Of a stretch of DNA of 64,000 nt, positions 44,701-52,983 are shown piece by piece. Every line of letters starts with the position of its first letter. The stretch's first letter is position 1. The stretch covers positions 124,001-188,000 of the forward strand of contig NZ_RMBX01000003.1 of the NCBI RefSeq assembly GCF_003807585.1, written 5' to 3'. The notes below the pieces were generated by a model, which worked only from the letters and a program-made list of their open reading frames with translations, was not told the DNA's origin and did no database searches. Both the position numbers and the translations under genes were made by a program. The stretch comes from Chitinophaga barathri. Its GTDB lineage: Bacteria; Bacteroidota; Bacteroidia; Chitinophagales; Chitinophagaceae.

Positions 44701-45273
44701 CACTTTGAGGCTGTAGCGGCCGTCTCCGTCTGTGGAAGTACCAGTATTGGTGCCGTTGACGCGTACGGTAGCGCCGGGAAGGGCCTCGCCTGTTTCCGTG
44801 GTGACGCGGCCCGAGACGGTGATAACGGTATCCGCCGCGACGGGCCTGATATCCGCGGCCATGGGCTGGATCACGATCTTCTGGCCTTCGATGGAGAAAG
44901 ACACAGGCTGGTTCAGGAGAAGCATATTCATCGCCTGTTTTACCGGCATGTCTTTGATATCAATATTTACCCTGCTTGTTCTGGCCAGCAGGCTTTCGTC
45001 GTATACAATGGAGATACCTGCCTGGCGGGCAATTTCTTTCAGCACCTTTTTCAGGGGAGCATTCCTTTCCTTAAGCGTGATCTGCTGCGAGAAGCCTTTT
45101 GCGCTGATTTGCAGGCAGGCCACGAGCAGCAAAAAGGTGGTGAGTTTCATAACCAAGTAGAATTTACTGAATGCGTCCCGCTTAGTACCGATCCGGAAAA
45201 AATCGATGAAAGCGTGGTAAAACGGGGCTGAGTTCCAGGCAAAGGAATCTCCGCCACTAAAGTTAAATTTCAT
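41782..45273 (-). CDS. SusC/RagA TonB-linked outer membrane protein with STN domain (beta-glucan PUL)
   Basis: A 1163-residue TonB-dependent transporter. It begins with a long leader (ATG 45273; an inner start at residue 42 gives the hydrophobic signal MKLTTFLLLVACLQ) and an STN domain about 65-125 (LKKVLKEIARQAGISIVYDE) that signals to the FecR anti-sigma protein. A carboxypeptidase-like domain (about 150-235), plug (VVVGYGTQKKAVVTGA) and barrel follow. Import of beta-glucan oligosaccharides is likely, and the STN domain plus FecR and ECF genes form a trans-envelope induction circuit. Confidence 0.96.
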   Translation of the reverse strand: MKFNFSGGDSFAWNSAPFYHAFIDFFRIGTKRDAFSKFYLVMKLTTFLLLVACLQISAKGFSQQITLKERNAPLKKVLKEIARQAGISIVYDESLLARTSRVNIDIKDMPVKQAMNMLLLNQPVSFSIEGQKIVIQPMAADIRPVAADTVITVSGRVTTETGEALPGATVRVNGTNTGTSTDGDGRYSLKVPGKNSTLVFSILGYTSKTLAFSGSSLNVQLSLSETALTETVVVGYGTQKKAVVTGAISSVRAKDLEGMPINRIEQALQGRTAGVTIASNSGQPGSAATVRVRGITSFNNNDPLWVVDGVVVDNGGIGYLNQNDIESIQVLKDAASQAIYGARAASGVILVTTKKGKAGKLTISYNGYYGTSQPARKLDMLNATEYATLRNEQAVNGGSAPVFADPASYGKGTDWQSTIFNNSAKRMNHELSVSGGGEKSTFYTSFGYLDQEGIVATEISRYKRFNFRINSTYKITPWLTFGENIGYAYDRSVGLGNTNSEFGGPLSSAINLDPITPVIETDPAKLSAVPYAGNEAKLRRDAQGRAYGVSTIVAQEMTNPLAFISTRLGNYGWSHNAVGNVYLEAEPIKGLRVRSTLGSKVAFWGSENFTPLFFLNSSNNPANNSFQRTNNSTFAWNFENTLSYSKDINAHSFTVLLGQGAYMDNRSRNTSVTFQNVPAVTFKEASMNYKVTAPNRVSDGGEGVEHTIASLFARVNYAYDEKYLLEAIIRRDGSSRFGPNKKYGVFPSFSLGWVPSRESFWPQNNVVDMLKFRGGYGEVGNDNIGDGAYLPTIGSGRNYTLTNSDLAYPGSSPNAPANPDLKWETTVQSNIGFEALLFKDFTVEFDWFKKLSKDILMYPDIPWYMGAAGNPADNVGSMENKGVELALTYRKNIGDFEFNLGGNVSYIKNKVTFIGDGVKFITVGQASFQTMNAITRTEVGQPFNAFYMFKQMGVFQNQAEIDSYVGKSGQKIQPNAKPGDFRWFDKNGDGVISDDDRDYIGNPTPNWTYGMTLNAAYKGFDIVVFAQGAAGNQIFQGLRRLDIMNANWQRKSLGRWTGEGSTNSYPRLSIKDDNKNFTNPSEFYLEDGDYWRLKVLQIGYTLPASLVNKAGFERVRVHVMSENLITFTKYTGYDPEIGGGVLSIDRGIYPQARTFMVGLNFTY

Positions 45274-45280
45274 ACTTTTG
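45273..45280 (+). promoter_or_regulatory. Candidate -7 box (TACTTTTG) on the strand opposite the susC leader
   Basis: Exact match to TAnnTTTG on the plus strand, overlapping the susC start codon region. A plus-strand terminator lies about 65 bases further on. No convincing -33 element is seen. Confidence 0.35.
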
Positions 45281-45286
45281 TAGTGT

Positions 45287-45374
45287 TTGGGAATTACGAG
45301 ATATAAGTTCTGAAGACTGATGTCGGATAACCCATCCTATTTCCGGAGGTGTTGCAAGCGCTTCCGGTTTTTTT
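45287..45374 (+). ncRNA. Candidate antisense RNA opposite the susC 5' leader
   Basis: Proposed from two plus-strand signals in the 212-bp gap between fecR and susC: the TACTTTTG box at 45273-45280 and a terminator at 45343-45374 (stem CCGGAGGTG with CGCTTCCGG, two GU pairs, loop TTGCAAG, seven T). No plus-strand protein gene could use this terminator. The RNA, about 90 nt, would be antisense to the susC leader, as DonS-type RNAs in Bacteroides PULs are. Inference. Confidence 0.4.
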
Positions 45375-45485
45375 ATGGGTTAAAGCCGGTTAGCTTGTAG
45401 TGGATTTTTTCATAACGAGTGTGTTTAGTTTAGTTTATGGTACGTGGATAATCTCTTGTTGTCAAAACGCCTGTCTGCTGCTAAT

Positions 45486-46658
45486 CTATTCTACGATCAG
45501 TTTGCGTCCCTGAAGGTTAAACCTGGCCCCGTTGGCCTCAAGCATATGTAAAAGTTCAGAAAGCGGAAGATTGCGGCTGATGCGCCCGCCGAAGGCTTTA
45601 TCTTTCCCCGTGGTATTCATCACGATATCAATGTCGTACCAGCGGGATGCCTGGCGCATGATTTCAGCCAGGTTTGCATCATCAAATTCAAAGAACCCGG
45701 TTTTCCAGGCTATCACCTGCTGTATATCCGCGGGCTCCACGTAAATGCAGCCGGTAGAATATTCCATCCTCGCCTGCTGCCCGGGTTTCAGCATCACGTC
45801 CTTTACTCTCACGGCGCCTTCTACCAGGGTGGTATTGATGGACTTCTCGTCCGGGTACGCCATTACGTCGAAACCGGTGCCCAGTACTTCCACGTCCAGG
45901 CTTTTTGTTTTCACGATAAAGGGATGTTCCGCGTCTTTTTGCACTTCAAAATACCCCTGCCCTTCCAGTTCCACCAGCCGTTTTTCGCCGGTGAACGCGG
46001 TGGGGTAACGGAGTTTCGAAGCGGAATTGAGCCATACGCGACTGCCGTCCGGCAGTACGATGGTGAACTGGCCGCCACGCGGTACGGCCAGCATGTTGTA
46101 ACCTACAGCCTGGCCAATATTGTCGGTATCATATTCCAGCCGGCCATTGTTCAGCTGCACGAGCGTCTGCCCCTGGTGGATCACCTGGTTTCCCGCGCTG
46201 TCCAGCGTGATGGTGCTGCCGTCCGTCAGGGTGAGTACGGCTTTGGAGCTGCCGGGAGCAATATCTTTGGGTGCTGTTATATCGGGTGTGGAAGCCAGTT
46301 TGGGAACTTCGGTATTGTCCGCTGTAAACAGGTACAGGCCGCCGGCTGCCAGCAATACCAGTATAGATGCGGCGGCCAGCCAGGTGCGGCGGCGGCGCAA
46401 GTGTACTACTTTGGGCGCGCCGATCTGCTGCAGGAGGCGCGCTTCTATGCGGTCGCTGATCTCCTGGTCTATAGCTGGCTGACTGGTAAGGACTTGTGAG
46501 AATTCTTCCTGCATTTTCTGCAGGAGTGCTTTGTGATTGCCATTGGCCTGAAGCCAGGCCATCAACGCCTCCGCTTCACCGGGCGTGCATTTGCCGTCCA
46601 GGTACTGTTGAAGCAGTTTCTCGTGTGGATCCGTGGAATGTGACATACTAACCGGCAC
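45486..46658 (-). CDS. FecR family anti-sigma factor
   Basis: A 390-residue inner membrane regulator. N-terminal cytosolic part to about 85 binds the sigma factor; membrane helix about 89-110 (TWLAAASILVLLAAGGLYLF); periplasmic FecR domain about 190-280 (PRGGQFTIVLPDGSRVWLNSAS); C-terminal DUF4974-like domain about 315-390 that contacts the STN domain of SusC. An ATG at 46646 (residue 5) could also be the start. Located between the ECF sigma gene and susC in the usual order. Confidence 0.95.
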   Translation of the reverse strand: MPVSMSHSTDPHEKLLQQYLDGKCTPGEAEALMAWLQANGNHKALLQKMQEEFSQVLTSQPAIDQEISDRIEARLLQQIGAPKVVHLRRRRTWLAAASILVLLAAGGLYLFTADNTEVPKLASTPDITAPKDIAPGSSKAVLTLTDGSTITLDSAGNQVIHQGQTLVQLNNGRLEYDTDNIGQAVGYNMLAVPRGGQFTIVLPDGSRVWLNSASKLRYPTAFTGEKRLVELEGQGYFEVQKDAEHPFIVKTKSLDVEVLGTGFDVMAYPDEKSINTTLVEGAVRVKDVMLKPGQQARMEYSTGCIYVEPADIQQVIAWKTGFFEFDDANLAEIMRQASRWYDIDIVMNTTGKDKAFGGRISRNLPLSELLHMLEANGARFNLQGRKLIVE

Positions 46659-46713
46659 AGTTTCATGTGTACCTGATTATAATATCCCGGAATAATGATT
46701 TAGGGTACCCCTG

Positions 46714-47304
46714 TCAGAAAATATTTTTTCCGAGGAACATAATGGCGAGGGTGACGCCTCCGTAACGGAACACGTAATCGTGGATAAAACGCATGCTGAG
46801 CACCATGTGTTTTTTGACGGCATTGCGGGAAATGCCGAGGATCTCCGCGGCTTCGTCATAACTGCGGCCTTCCTGGCGGCAGAGGCGGAATACGTTCAGC
46901 CGCTGGGGCGGCATATGGTTGAGAGCTTCGTGGAAAAGACGGTCGTACTCCTTTGTATCCACCCGCTCCTCGGAAAGGGCTTCCCCAACATTCAGCCGGG
47001 CCAGCACCTGTTCGCGCAATACGCGGTCCGTGGCGACTTTCTGGAGGGTTTTAAAAACGTGGTTGCGGGCTATTTTGTAAAGGTATGCGGTGAAAGGACG
47101 TTCGGGGTCAATTCTCCCCCTGATCTCCCATATTTTGAGAAAGACATCATGCACAAGGTCCTCCGCCAGGGAAGGTATCTTGCAATAACGTAGAATGTAG
47201 ACATAAAGCGAAGGGTGATACTGACGGTAAACCGAGGTGAATGCGTCTTCGTCTCCCCGTTTCATCCGTTCCAGCAGTTCCTTGCCGGATAGATTACTAC
47301 CCAT
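46714..47304 (-). CDS. ECF RNA polymerase sigma-70 factor (PUL regulator)
   Basis: A 196-residue extracytoplasmic-function sigma factor. Region 2 (DAFTSVYRQYHPSLYVYILRYC ... DLVHDVFLKIWE) and region 4 (FRLCRQEGRSYDEAAEILGISRNAVKKHM) are complete. A hydrophobic C-terminal tail follows. It is the first gene of the minus-strand PUL and is presumably held inactive by the FecR protein until SusC senses its glycan. Confidence 0.95.
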   Translation of the reverse strand: MGSNLSGKELLERMKRGDEDAFTSVYRQYHPSLYVYILRYCKIPSLAEDLVHDVFLKIWEIRGRIDPERPFTAYLYKIARNHVFKTLQKVATDRVLREQVLARLNVGEALSEERVDTKEYDRLFHEALNHMPPQRLNVFRLCRQEGRSYDEAAEILGISRNAVKKHMVLSMRFIHDYVFRYGGVTLAIMFLGKNIF

Positions 47305-47423
47305 AACGATCCTTTGATTTTGGTTTGTCCTGTCTTTTTACAACGTGTGTTATAACTGTAAATCTAATTAAATTCATGAAACCGACAAATCAAGTGGCAT
47401 TTATACGTTTATTCCCCCTTTAG

Positions 47424-47431
47424 TATCTTTA
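47424..47431 (+). promoter_or_regulatory. Candidate -7 box (TATCTTTA) of the LLM oxidoreductase gene
   Basis: One mismatch to TAnnTTTG, ending 5 bases before the ATG at 47437. With TTTATA about 25 bases upstream, this suggests a leaderless transcript. Confidence 0.4.
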
Positions 47432-47436
47432 TAGTG

Positions 47437-48459
47437 ATGAGTAAGATAAAATTAAGTGTGCTGGACCAGTCTGTAGTAAGAACCGGCAGCAACACACGGG
47501 AAACCCTGCTGGAAACAAAAGCCCTCGCTCAGCTGGCGGACAGCCTTGGTTATGAGCGCTTCTGGGTATCGGAACACCATAATATCGCCAATATAGCCGG
47601 CACCACGCCGGAAGTACTGATGGCCTTCCTGGGTGCGGAAACGCGGCATATACGCCTCGGGGCGGCCGGCATCATGCTCCCGAACCACAGTTCACTCAAA
47701 GTGGCGGAGAATTTCAGGATGCTGGAAGCGCTGTTCCCGGGGAGGATAGACCTCGGTATCGGGCGCGCCCCGGGCGGCGACCGCCTCACGGCCCGCCTGC
47801 TGAACCCGCAGAATACTTTCAGCGAGCAGGATTTTGTACAGCAGATCGTTGATTTACAACATTTCCTGACGGACGCGGCGCCGCCGGGCAGCATTTATGA
47901 AAAAGTAAAAGCCTTTCCGCAGGCCTCTACCGCGCCGCCCATGTGGCTGCTCACTTCCAGCGGCGGCAGCGCGACCATCGCAGCGCATTTTGGCGCGGCG
48001 CTGTCTTTCGCCCAGTTCATCAACCCGAACGGCGGCCCTGAAGCCGTAGCGCATTACCGCGAACGTTTCAGGCCATCTCCTACACTGGACGCGCCACTGG
48101 CGAACGTCGGCATTTTCGGGTTCTGCTCTGAAAGCGAAGAGATCGTGGACAGGTGGCAGACCATCATGGATTACCGCATTCTCCACATCGAGCGCGGGCG
48201 CGATACGCCCCTGCCCTCTTATGAAGAGATCGCGGAAACGGAATACATGCCGGACGAACAGCTGCGCGTGAACTATAACCGCGGAAGGATGATCGCGGGA
48301 ACACCGGAGCAGATGAAGGAGAAGATCGGGAAGATGTGCGCCGAATACGGTGTGGATGAAATCGTGATCAGTACCATGGCGGAAAACGAGGAAGAAAGAA
48401 TGGAATCTTTCCGGCTGCTTGCCAAAACATTTGATCTGAAACCGCGCGCCACACTTTAA
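47437..48459 (+). CDS. LLM class flavin-dependent oxidoreductase
   Basis: A 340-residue luciferase-like monooxygenase family protein (TIM barrel). Typical features: SVLDQSVV at the N-terminus, RFWVSEHHN, LGAAGIMLPNHSSLKVAENFRMLEALFPGRIDLGIGRAPG, and a C-terminal GTPEQMKEKI. Closest to the MsnO8-type or LuxA-like group that lack known substrates. ATG at 47437 chosen over the in-frame GTG at 47434. Divergent from the ECF sigma gene. Confidence 0.9.
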   Translation: MSKIKLSVLDQSVVRTGSNTRETLLETKALAQLADSLGYERFWVSEHHNIANIAGTTPEVLMAFLGAETRHIRLGAAGIMLPNHSSLKVAENFRMLEALFPGRIDLGIGRAPGGDRLTARLLNPQNTFSEQDFVQQIVDLQHFLTDAAPPGSIYEKVKAFPQASTAPPMWLLTSSGGSATIAAHFGAALSFAQFINPNGGPEAVAHYRERFRPSPTLDAPLANVGIFGFCSESEEIVDRWQTIMDYRILHIERGRDTPLPSYEEIAETEYMPDEQLRVNYNRGRMIAGTPEQMKEKIGKMCAEYGVDEIVISTMAENEEERMESFRLLAKTFDLKPRATL

Positions 48460-48514
48460 CATTTTGCTAAGGTTACTTTTAAGGGAACTGCGTATAAACA
48501 GGAAATCTATTCTT

Positions 48515-49393
48515 ATGCGCAGTTCCTCCATGCTGTGGGTAATCATCCCCATACTGACCCTCTATGCCTGTTCCAACGCAGGTAAATACAGTAATGAAAC
48601 TTCAACTGTCAACAAAGAAGAAACCACCACGGACAGCACCGGCAGCGCGTTACCGGAGCTTCCCGGCGCACGCAAACGTATTAAGACGGCGGACATCCGA
48701 TGCCGGGTAAACGATGTGGTGAGCGCCACCTCTGATCTTGAAAGGCTCGTCACTTCCGTGCACGGCATCGTGGTGGAAAGCAATTTCAGGAGCGAACAAA
48801 ACGCTTCGCACGAGTTCTCCTATTCCATCGATTCGCTGAAACGCGTCACGCGGTACACGCCCGTGGCAAGCCTTACACTGAAGGTGCCTGCCCCTTACCT
48901 GGACACCGTCGTGCGCACGCTCACCGGCATGTCCGGCTTCATCAGCCACCGGGTGCTGAAAGACACGGACGTTACACTGGACTATCTCCGCAACCAGCTG
49001 CACAACAAGGCCAACGAAACAAACGAACGGAATCTGGCGCACACCAAAAAAGAAAAAGAACTGGACATCACACGTTATGAAGACGCCAGGCAAACACAGG
49101 TGATAGACCGGATGATCAACAACTTGAGCATCGATGAACAGGTGGTGTATTCCACTATCGCCGTGGAACTGTTCCAGCCCGAAGTAGCGGACATACAAGT
49201 GGTGCTGAACCCCGAACGTTTAGAACGCGCACCGCTGAGCACTGCGGCCGTTTCCGCGCTGCACGGGGGGGCTGAGTTTTTCCGTGCTTTATTCCTTTTC
49301 CTGCTGATGGTCTGGCCCGCCTTTGTGATCGGAGCGCTGGCCTGGTTCCTTTACAGGAGACTTAATTTGAAGAAACTGCATACAAAGCAGTAA
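48515..49393 (+). CDS. DUF4349 lipoprotein
   Basis: A 292-residue lipoprotein from ATG 48515 (lipobox LYAC, Cys19). The DUF4349 domain covers about residues 50-250 with RKRIKTADIRCRV, GIVVESNF, LTLKVPAPYLDTVVRTL and a coiled-coil KKEKELDITRYEDARQTQVIDRM; a C-terminal membrane helix follows at about 258-282. Function unknown. A strong hairpin terminator lies just after it. Confidence 0.88.
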   Translation: MRSSSMLWVIIPILTLYACSNAGKYSNETSTVNKEETTTDSTGSALPELPGARKRIKTADIRCRVNDVVSATSDLERLVTSVHGIVVESNFRSEQNASHEFSYSIDSLKRVTRYTPVASLTLKVPAPYLDTVVRTLTGMSGFISHRVLKDTDVTLDYLRNQLHNKANETNERNLAHTKKEKELDITRYEDARQTQVIDRMINNLSIDEQVVYSTIAVELFQPEVADIQVVLNPERLERAPLSTAAVSALHGGAEFFRALFLFLLMVWPAFVIGALAWFLYRRLNLKKLHTKQ

Positions 49394-49395
49394 TC

Positions 49396-49434
49396 AGAAA
49401 GGCCGGAATGTTATGTATTCCGGCCTTTCTATTT
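49396..49434 (+). terminator. Terminator between convergent DUF4349 and GH95-like genes
   Basis: Perfect 14-bp stem (AGAAAGGCCGGAAT with ATTCCGGCCTTTCT) around a 7-base loop, followed by ATTTTCC. May serve both strands. Confidence 0.8.
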
Positions 49435-49453
49435 TCCACAATACTGTCTCCTT

Positions 49454-51736
49454 CTATCTCACCGCAAGTAACTCAAATGCATCATTTTCTTTCGTGGAGA
49501 TCCGCAGCACTTTCCCTGAAAGTATTACCGGCACTTCGTTTTTCCTCACCAGCTGTACACTGCGGCCCGGCCATGGATTTTCCATTTCACAGTTCCTTCC
49601 TTTTTCGCTGAACACTTTCACATACTGTACTTCATTATTTTTCACTGCGCTGCTCACCAAGAAAGCGCCGTATGCGCGAAGGTTTTCAAAATGCGCATCA
49701 CGATTGTGATTCCAGTTGGGAAAAATGCGTACGCGGCCTTCGTAACTCTGCATCAGCATTTCATTGATGGTGAGCGGAACGGCCGCCAGCGTCTCTATGC
49801 CGCCTCCCGCCTGTGTGATCCAGCCGTTCGGGAAGGTTTGCAGTTTGATGCGGTCCTTCAACTGCCGGATGATCTCATCGCTATCGTACCCTACGCGTAC
49901 CGCACCGGGGAAACTTGTTTCCAGCCCGTTACCCAGCGTATTACCCCATTCTCCCGGTGCCTGCATCTTGTCTTTCCAATGGCTCACGTCACTGAGCAGG
50001 ATGGCGTTGAATGCGGAATCTGTCACCGGGCCGCATACTTCGCCCGGCAGTATCAGGCCGTGGATGGATACGCGCGCCAGCCCCCTCGGCTGCATCTGGC
50101 CGGCAACGGGACTTTTCTCCACGTTCTTCAGCGCGGTCCTGCCATCCGTTTCGCCCGTCGGGAACCGGCTGAGATGTGTGAGGATATGCTGCCATTTTTC
50201 GCGGCGGCTGCTATCCTGTCCCGTAAAACGGGATACTTCCAGCATGCCTTTGAACAACATCTTTACCAGGCCCAGCGAGAGATTTGAATTATAGTCACCG
50301 AGCATTTGTTTCCACTGGCCTTTGTTGCGGAGGTTGGGCATCACTTCGTTGAAGTGGTCCATTTTAATTACGTAGCGGCCGTTTTCCCATTCCAGGTAAT
50401 CTTCCCAGAAATCGGCATTGGCTAACAGGAAAGGATATACTTTTTTTGCATAGGCCATATCGTAGGTGCTGTAAAAACGCATGAACATATTCGCGGCGCC
50501 GAATACGGCATTTATTTTCTGGCCGAGGAATTTGTACCCGCTGTCTATGGTGTTATCAGTAGTGCCGTAACGGGCCAGCATTTCCGTTGGCGTAAGCGGC
50601 CAGCGCGTGGTGCACAAGCCTTTCGGGCCAATGCCCACCGGGTAATACACACCCCGTTTGTTCAGCAGCTGTTTCGCGTGCACCCGGCCCCGGTCCATGT
50701 AATCCAGCAGGGGCTGGTCGTAATTATCGGTGAGGTCTATGTAATTGCTGGAATAAGCTGCCCAGTAAGGGCCCTGGTAGTTATAGTTGAGGTGGTAGTC
50801 GCCGCCCCAGGCAGTGGAATCTTTGGTAATAAAAGGCCCCCAGATGCCTGGCGCAAACTTCCCGGGACGTGATGACGCTGCAAAAAGATACTGGGAATTA
50901 TAATAATACCGCTCCAGCACGCTATCGCCGATTTCCACATGTGAGCGGTCCCAGAATCCACGCCACCACGCCGCGTGGTCTTTCGCCATCCCCGCCAGTT
51001 TTTCATTGTTCATGCCTGCTGCTTCGCGGATGGCGGCAGCCTTCCAGTCCGGCCTGTCCTGGTTGGTAAACAGTGTAACCGTGATCGTTGTTTTTTTGCC
51101 GGGCTGAAGGGTGATATGATTGTCCGCTGATAGCTCCGCGCCGTTTACATTCAGGGCTATCGCTACATGACAGGGCCATTCCAGCAGCGGGGTGTTTTCA
51201 AACGAACGCGTTACCCAGATCACTTTCCCTTCCCGGCCTTTAGCCGTTACGCTGGTATTGCCTTCCGGCGTCCAGAGCTTCAGCTGCATGTCCAGCGGTT
51301 TGTTTACGCTCAGCTCCATCACCACAGAATTATTCATGGCTGTTACCCATGAATTCATTTCTACCTTATGGTTGTTCTTTTCGAAAGTGCTGAAGATACC
51401 CGCGTTCTGCGGCCGTTGTTCGGCATAATAACTCCCGCCTTCCATCAGTGGCGTGATGATCTCCAGTCCGCCGGGCAAAGCGATCCCTCCGCCGGGGTAT
51501 ACCGGGTAAGCCCGCCACAAATCGTTTTTACCGAAATAAAGCCGCAGATGGCCGGGCGTGCCGCCGAAAGTAAGACCGATATCCCCGTTGCCGCTCAGCG
51601 GCGCATCCGGCACCTTGGCGGTGGGCACTTCCTTTGGAGGAGCCGTAAAAACAGAAGTGTAACGGCCCGCATAGATATCCTGTGCAGCCGCCGCATTTGC
51701 CAGTAACAGACAGGCAAACAAAGCCGTAATTTTCAT
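49454..51736 (-). CDS. GH95-like secreted glycoside hydrolase
   Basis: A 760-residue exported protein from ATG 51736 (signal peptide ending AAAAQ). N-terminal beta-sandwich (PLSGNGDIGLTFGG), an (alpha/alpha)6-type barrel with AWWRGFWDRSHVEIGD, WGGDYHLNYNYQGPYW, and a C-terminal motif GGGIETLAAVPLTINEMLMQSYEGRVRIFP that recalls the GH95 family (alpha-L-fucosidases and related). Catalytic residues were not assigned with certainty. Not in a PUL here. Confidence 0.7.
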   Translation of the reverse strand: MKITALFACLLLANAAAAQDIYAGRYTSVFTAPPKEVPTAKVPDAPLSGNGDIGLTFGGTPGHLRLYFGKNDLWRAYPVYPGGGIALPGGLEIITPLMEGGSYYAEQRPQNAGIFSTFEKNNHKVEMNSWVTAMNNSVVMELSVNKPLDMQLKLWTPEGNTSVTAKGREGKVIWVTRSFENTPLLEWPCHVAIALNVNGAELSADNHITLQPGKKTTITVTLFTNQDRPDWKAAAIREAAGMNNEKLAGMAKDHAAWWRGFWDRSHVEIGDSVLERYYYNSQYLFAASSRPGKFAPGIWGPFITKDSTAWGGDYHLNYNYQGPYWAAYSSNYIDLTDNYDQPLLDYMDRGRVHAKQLLNKRGVYYPVGIGPKGLCTTRWPLTPTEMLARYGTTDNTIDSGYKFLGQKINAVFGAANMFMRFYSTYDMAYAKKVYPFLLANADFWEDYLEWENGRYVIKMDHFNEVMPNLRNKGQWKQMLGDYNSNLSLGLVKMLFKGMLEVSRFTGQDSSRREKWQHILTHLSRFPTGETDGRTALKNVEKSPVAGQMQPRGLARVSIHGLILPGEVCGPVTDSAFNAILLSDVSHWKDKMQAPGEWGNTLGNGLETSFPGAVRVGYDSDEIIRQLKDRIKLQTFPNGWITQAGGGIETLAAVPLTINEMLMQSYEGRVRIFPNWNHNRDAHFENLRAYGAFLVSSAVKNNEVQYVKVFSEKGRNCEMENPWPGRSVQLVRKNEVPVILSGKVLRISTKENDAFELLAVR

Positions 51737-51888
51737 ACCGTGGGAATTTACAGGAAAATTATACAAAAATCGCAGCGTAGTGTAATAGGAAGATGATCAT
51801 CCATAATGGCATTTTACCGGGCAGGGCTGCGCAAAATATTCCGGCAACTGAACGGAGAATTTCTTAAATTCCTGTGTAAATAGGCGTT

Positions 51889-52983
51889 ATGTCAATCTTT
51901 TTTGTTGATCAGGATATATCACAAGCCAGGACATTACACACGGATTTTTACAATAACCCCGATGTTTTTGAATTCACCCGGGAAAGGATATTCGGGCCTT
52001 CCTGGCAATATACGGGCGATGCGGGCCTGCTCCGGGAGCCGGGCCACTGCCACCCTTTCACGTTCATGGAACAGTTCCTCGAAGAGCCACTGGTACTTAC
52101 GAAAGACCAGGAGTCCGTCATCCGCTGCCTCAGCAATGTATGCACACACCGCGGCGCTATTATCGTCAATGAGCCCTGCAAACTCTCCCAGCTGCGCTGC
52201 CGTTACCATGGCCGTGTATTCCGCCTCAACGGCCGGTTCCAGAGTATGCCTGAGTTCAAAGAAGTACAAAACTTCCCGGCATCGCAGGACAACCTTACGG
52301 AACTCCCGCTCTTCCGCTGGGGCTCCATGCTGTTCACCTCCCTGCAAACCGGCAACAATCATCTCCCTTATTTCCGCGATATGATGGAAAGGGTGAGCTG
52401 GATGCCGCTGGATGAATTTGTGTACCGCCCCGAGCTCACCAAACATTATTTTATCAAGGCAAACTGGGCGCTGTATTGCGAAAATTACCTCGAAGGTTTT
52501 CATATTCCTTTTGTGCACGCGGGCTTAAACGCCGTGATCGATTACGGCAATTACACCACGGAGCTGTTCCCCTGGAGCAGTCTCCAGCTGGGTATGGCGA
52601 AAGAGGAAGACGATTGTTTCGACCTGCCTCCCTCCTCGCCCGACTACGGTAAAAAGGTCGCGGCTTATTATTTCTACGTCTTTCCAAATATGATGTTCAA
52701 TTTCTACCCCTGGGGCCTGAGCATCAATATCGTGAAACCGTTGACGATCGGCACCTGCAAGGTGACGTTCCTGACGTATGTGTGGAAAGACAAACTGTAC
52801 AACACCGGTGCGGGCTCCAACCTGCATACCGTTGAAATGGAGGACGAAGCGGTGGTGGAAGCGGTGCAGAAAGGCGTGCGCTCCAGGTTTTACGGGCATG
52901 GAAGATATTCCGTCACCCGCGAGCAGGGCACACATCATTTCCACCGCATGCTGAGCACATTGCTGCAAGACTATGCCGGCTGA
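51889..52983 (+). CDS. Rieske non-heme iron oxygenase, alpha-type subunit
   Basis: A 364-residue ring-hydroxylating or demethylating oxygenase. The Rieske cluster motif is C85-T-H87 and C104-R-Y-H107. The mononuclear iron site is in ENYLEGFHIPFVH (His205 and His210). It lacks its own reductase and ferredoxin, which must be encoded elsewhere. The last 11 bases overlap the amino-acid permease gene, so the substrate is probably an amine or amino-acid derivative taken up by that permease (inference). Confidence 0.9.
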   Translation: MSIFFVDQDISQARTLHTDFYNNPDVFEFTRERIFGPSWQYTGDAGLLREPGHCHPFTFMEQFLEEPLVLTKDQESVIRCLSNVCTHRGAIIVNEPCKLSQLRCRYHGRVFRLNGRFQSMPEFKEVQNFPASQDNLTELPLFRWGSMLFTSLQTGNNHLPYFRDMMERVSWMPLDEFVYRPELTKHYFIKANWALYCENYLEGFHIPFVHAGLNAVIDYGNYTTELFPWSSLQLGMAKEEDDCFDLPPSSPDYGKKVAAYYFYVFPNMMFNFYPWGLSINIVKPLTIGTCKVTFLTYVWKDKLYNTGAGSNLHTVEMEDEAVVEAVQKGVRSRFYGHGRYSVTREQGTHHFHRMLSTLLQDYAG

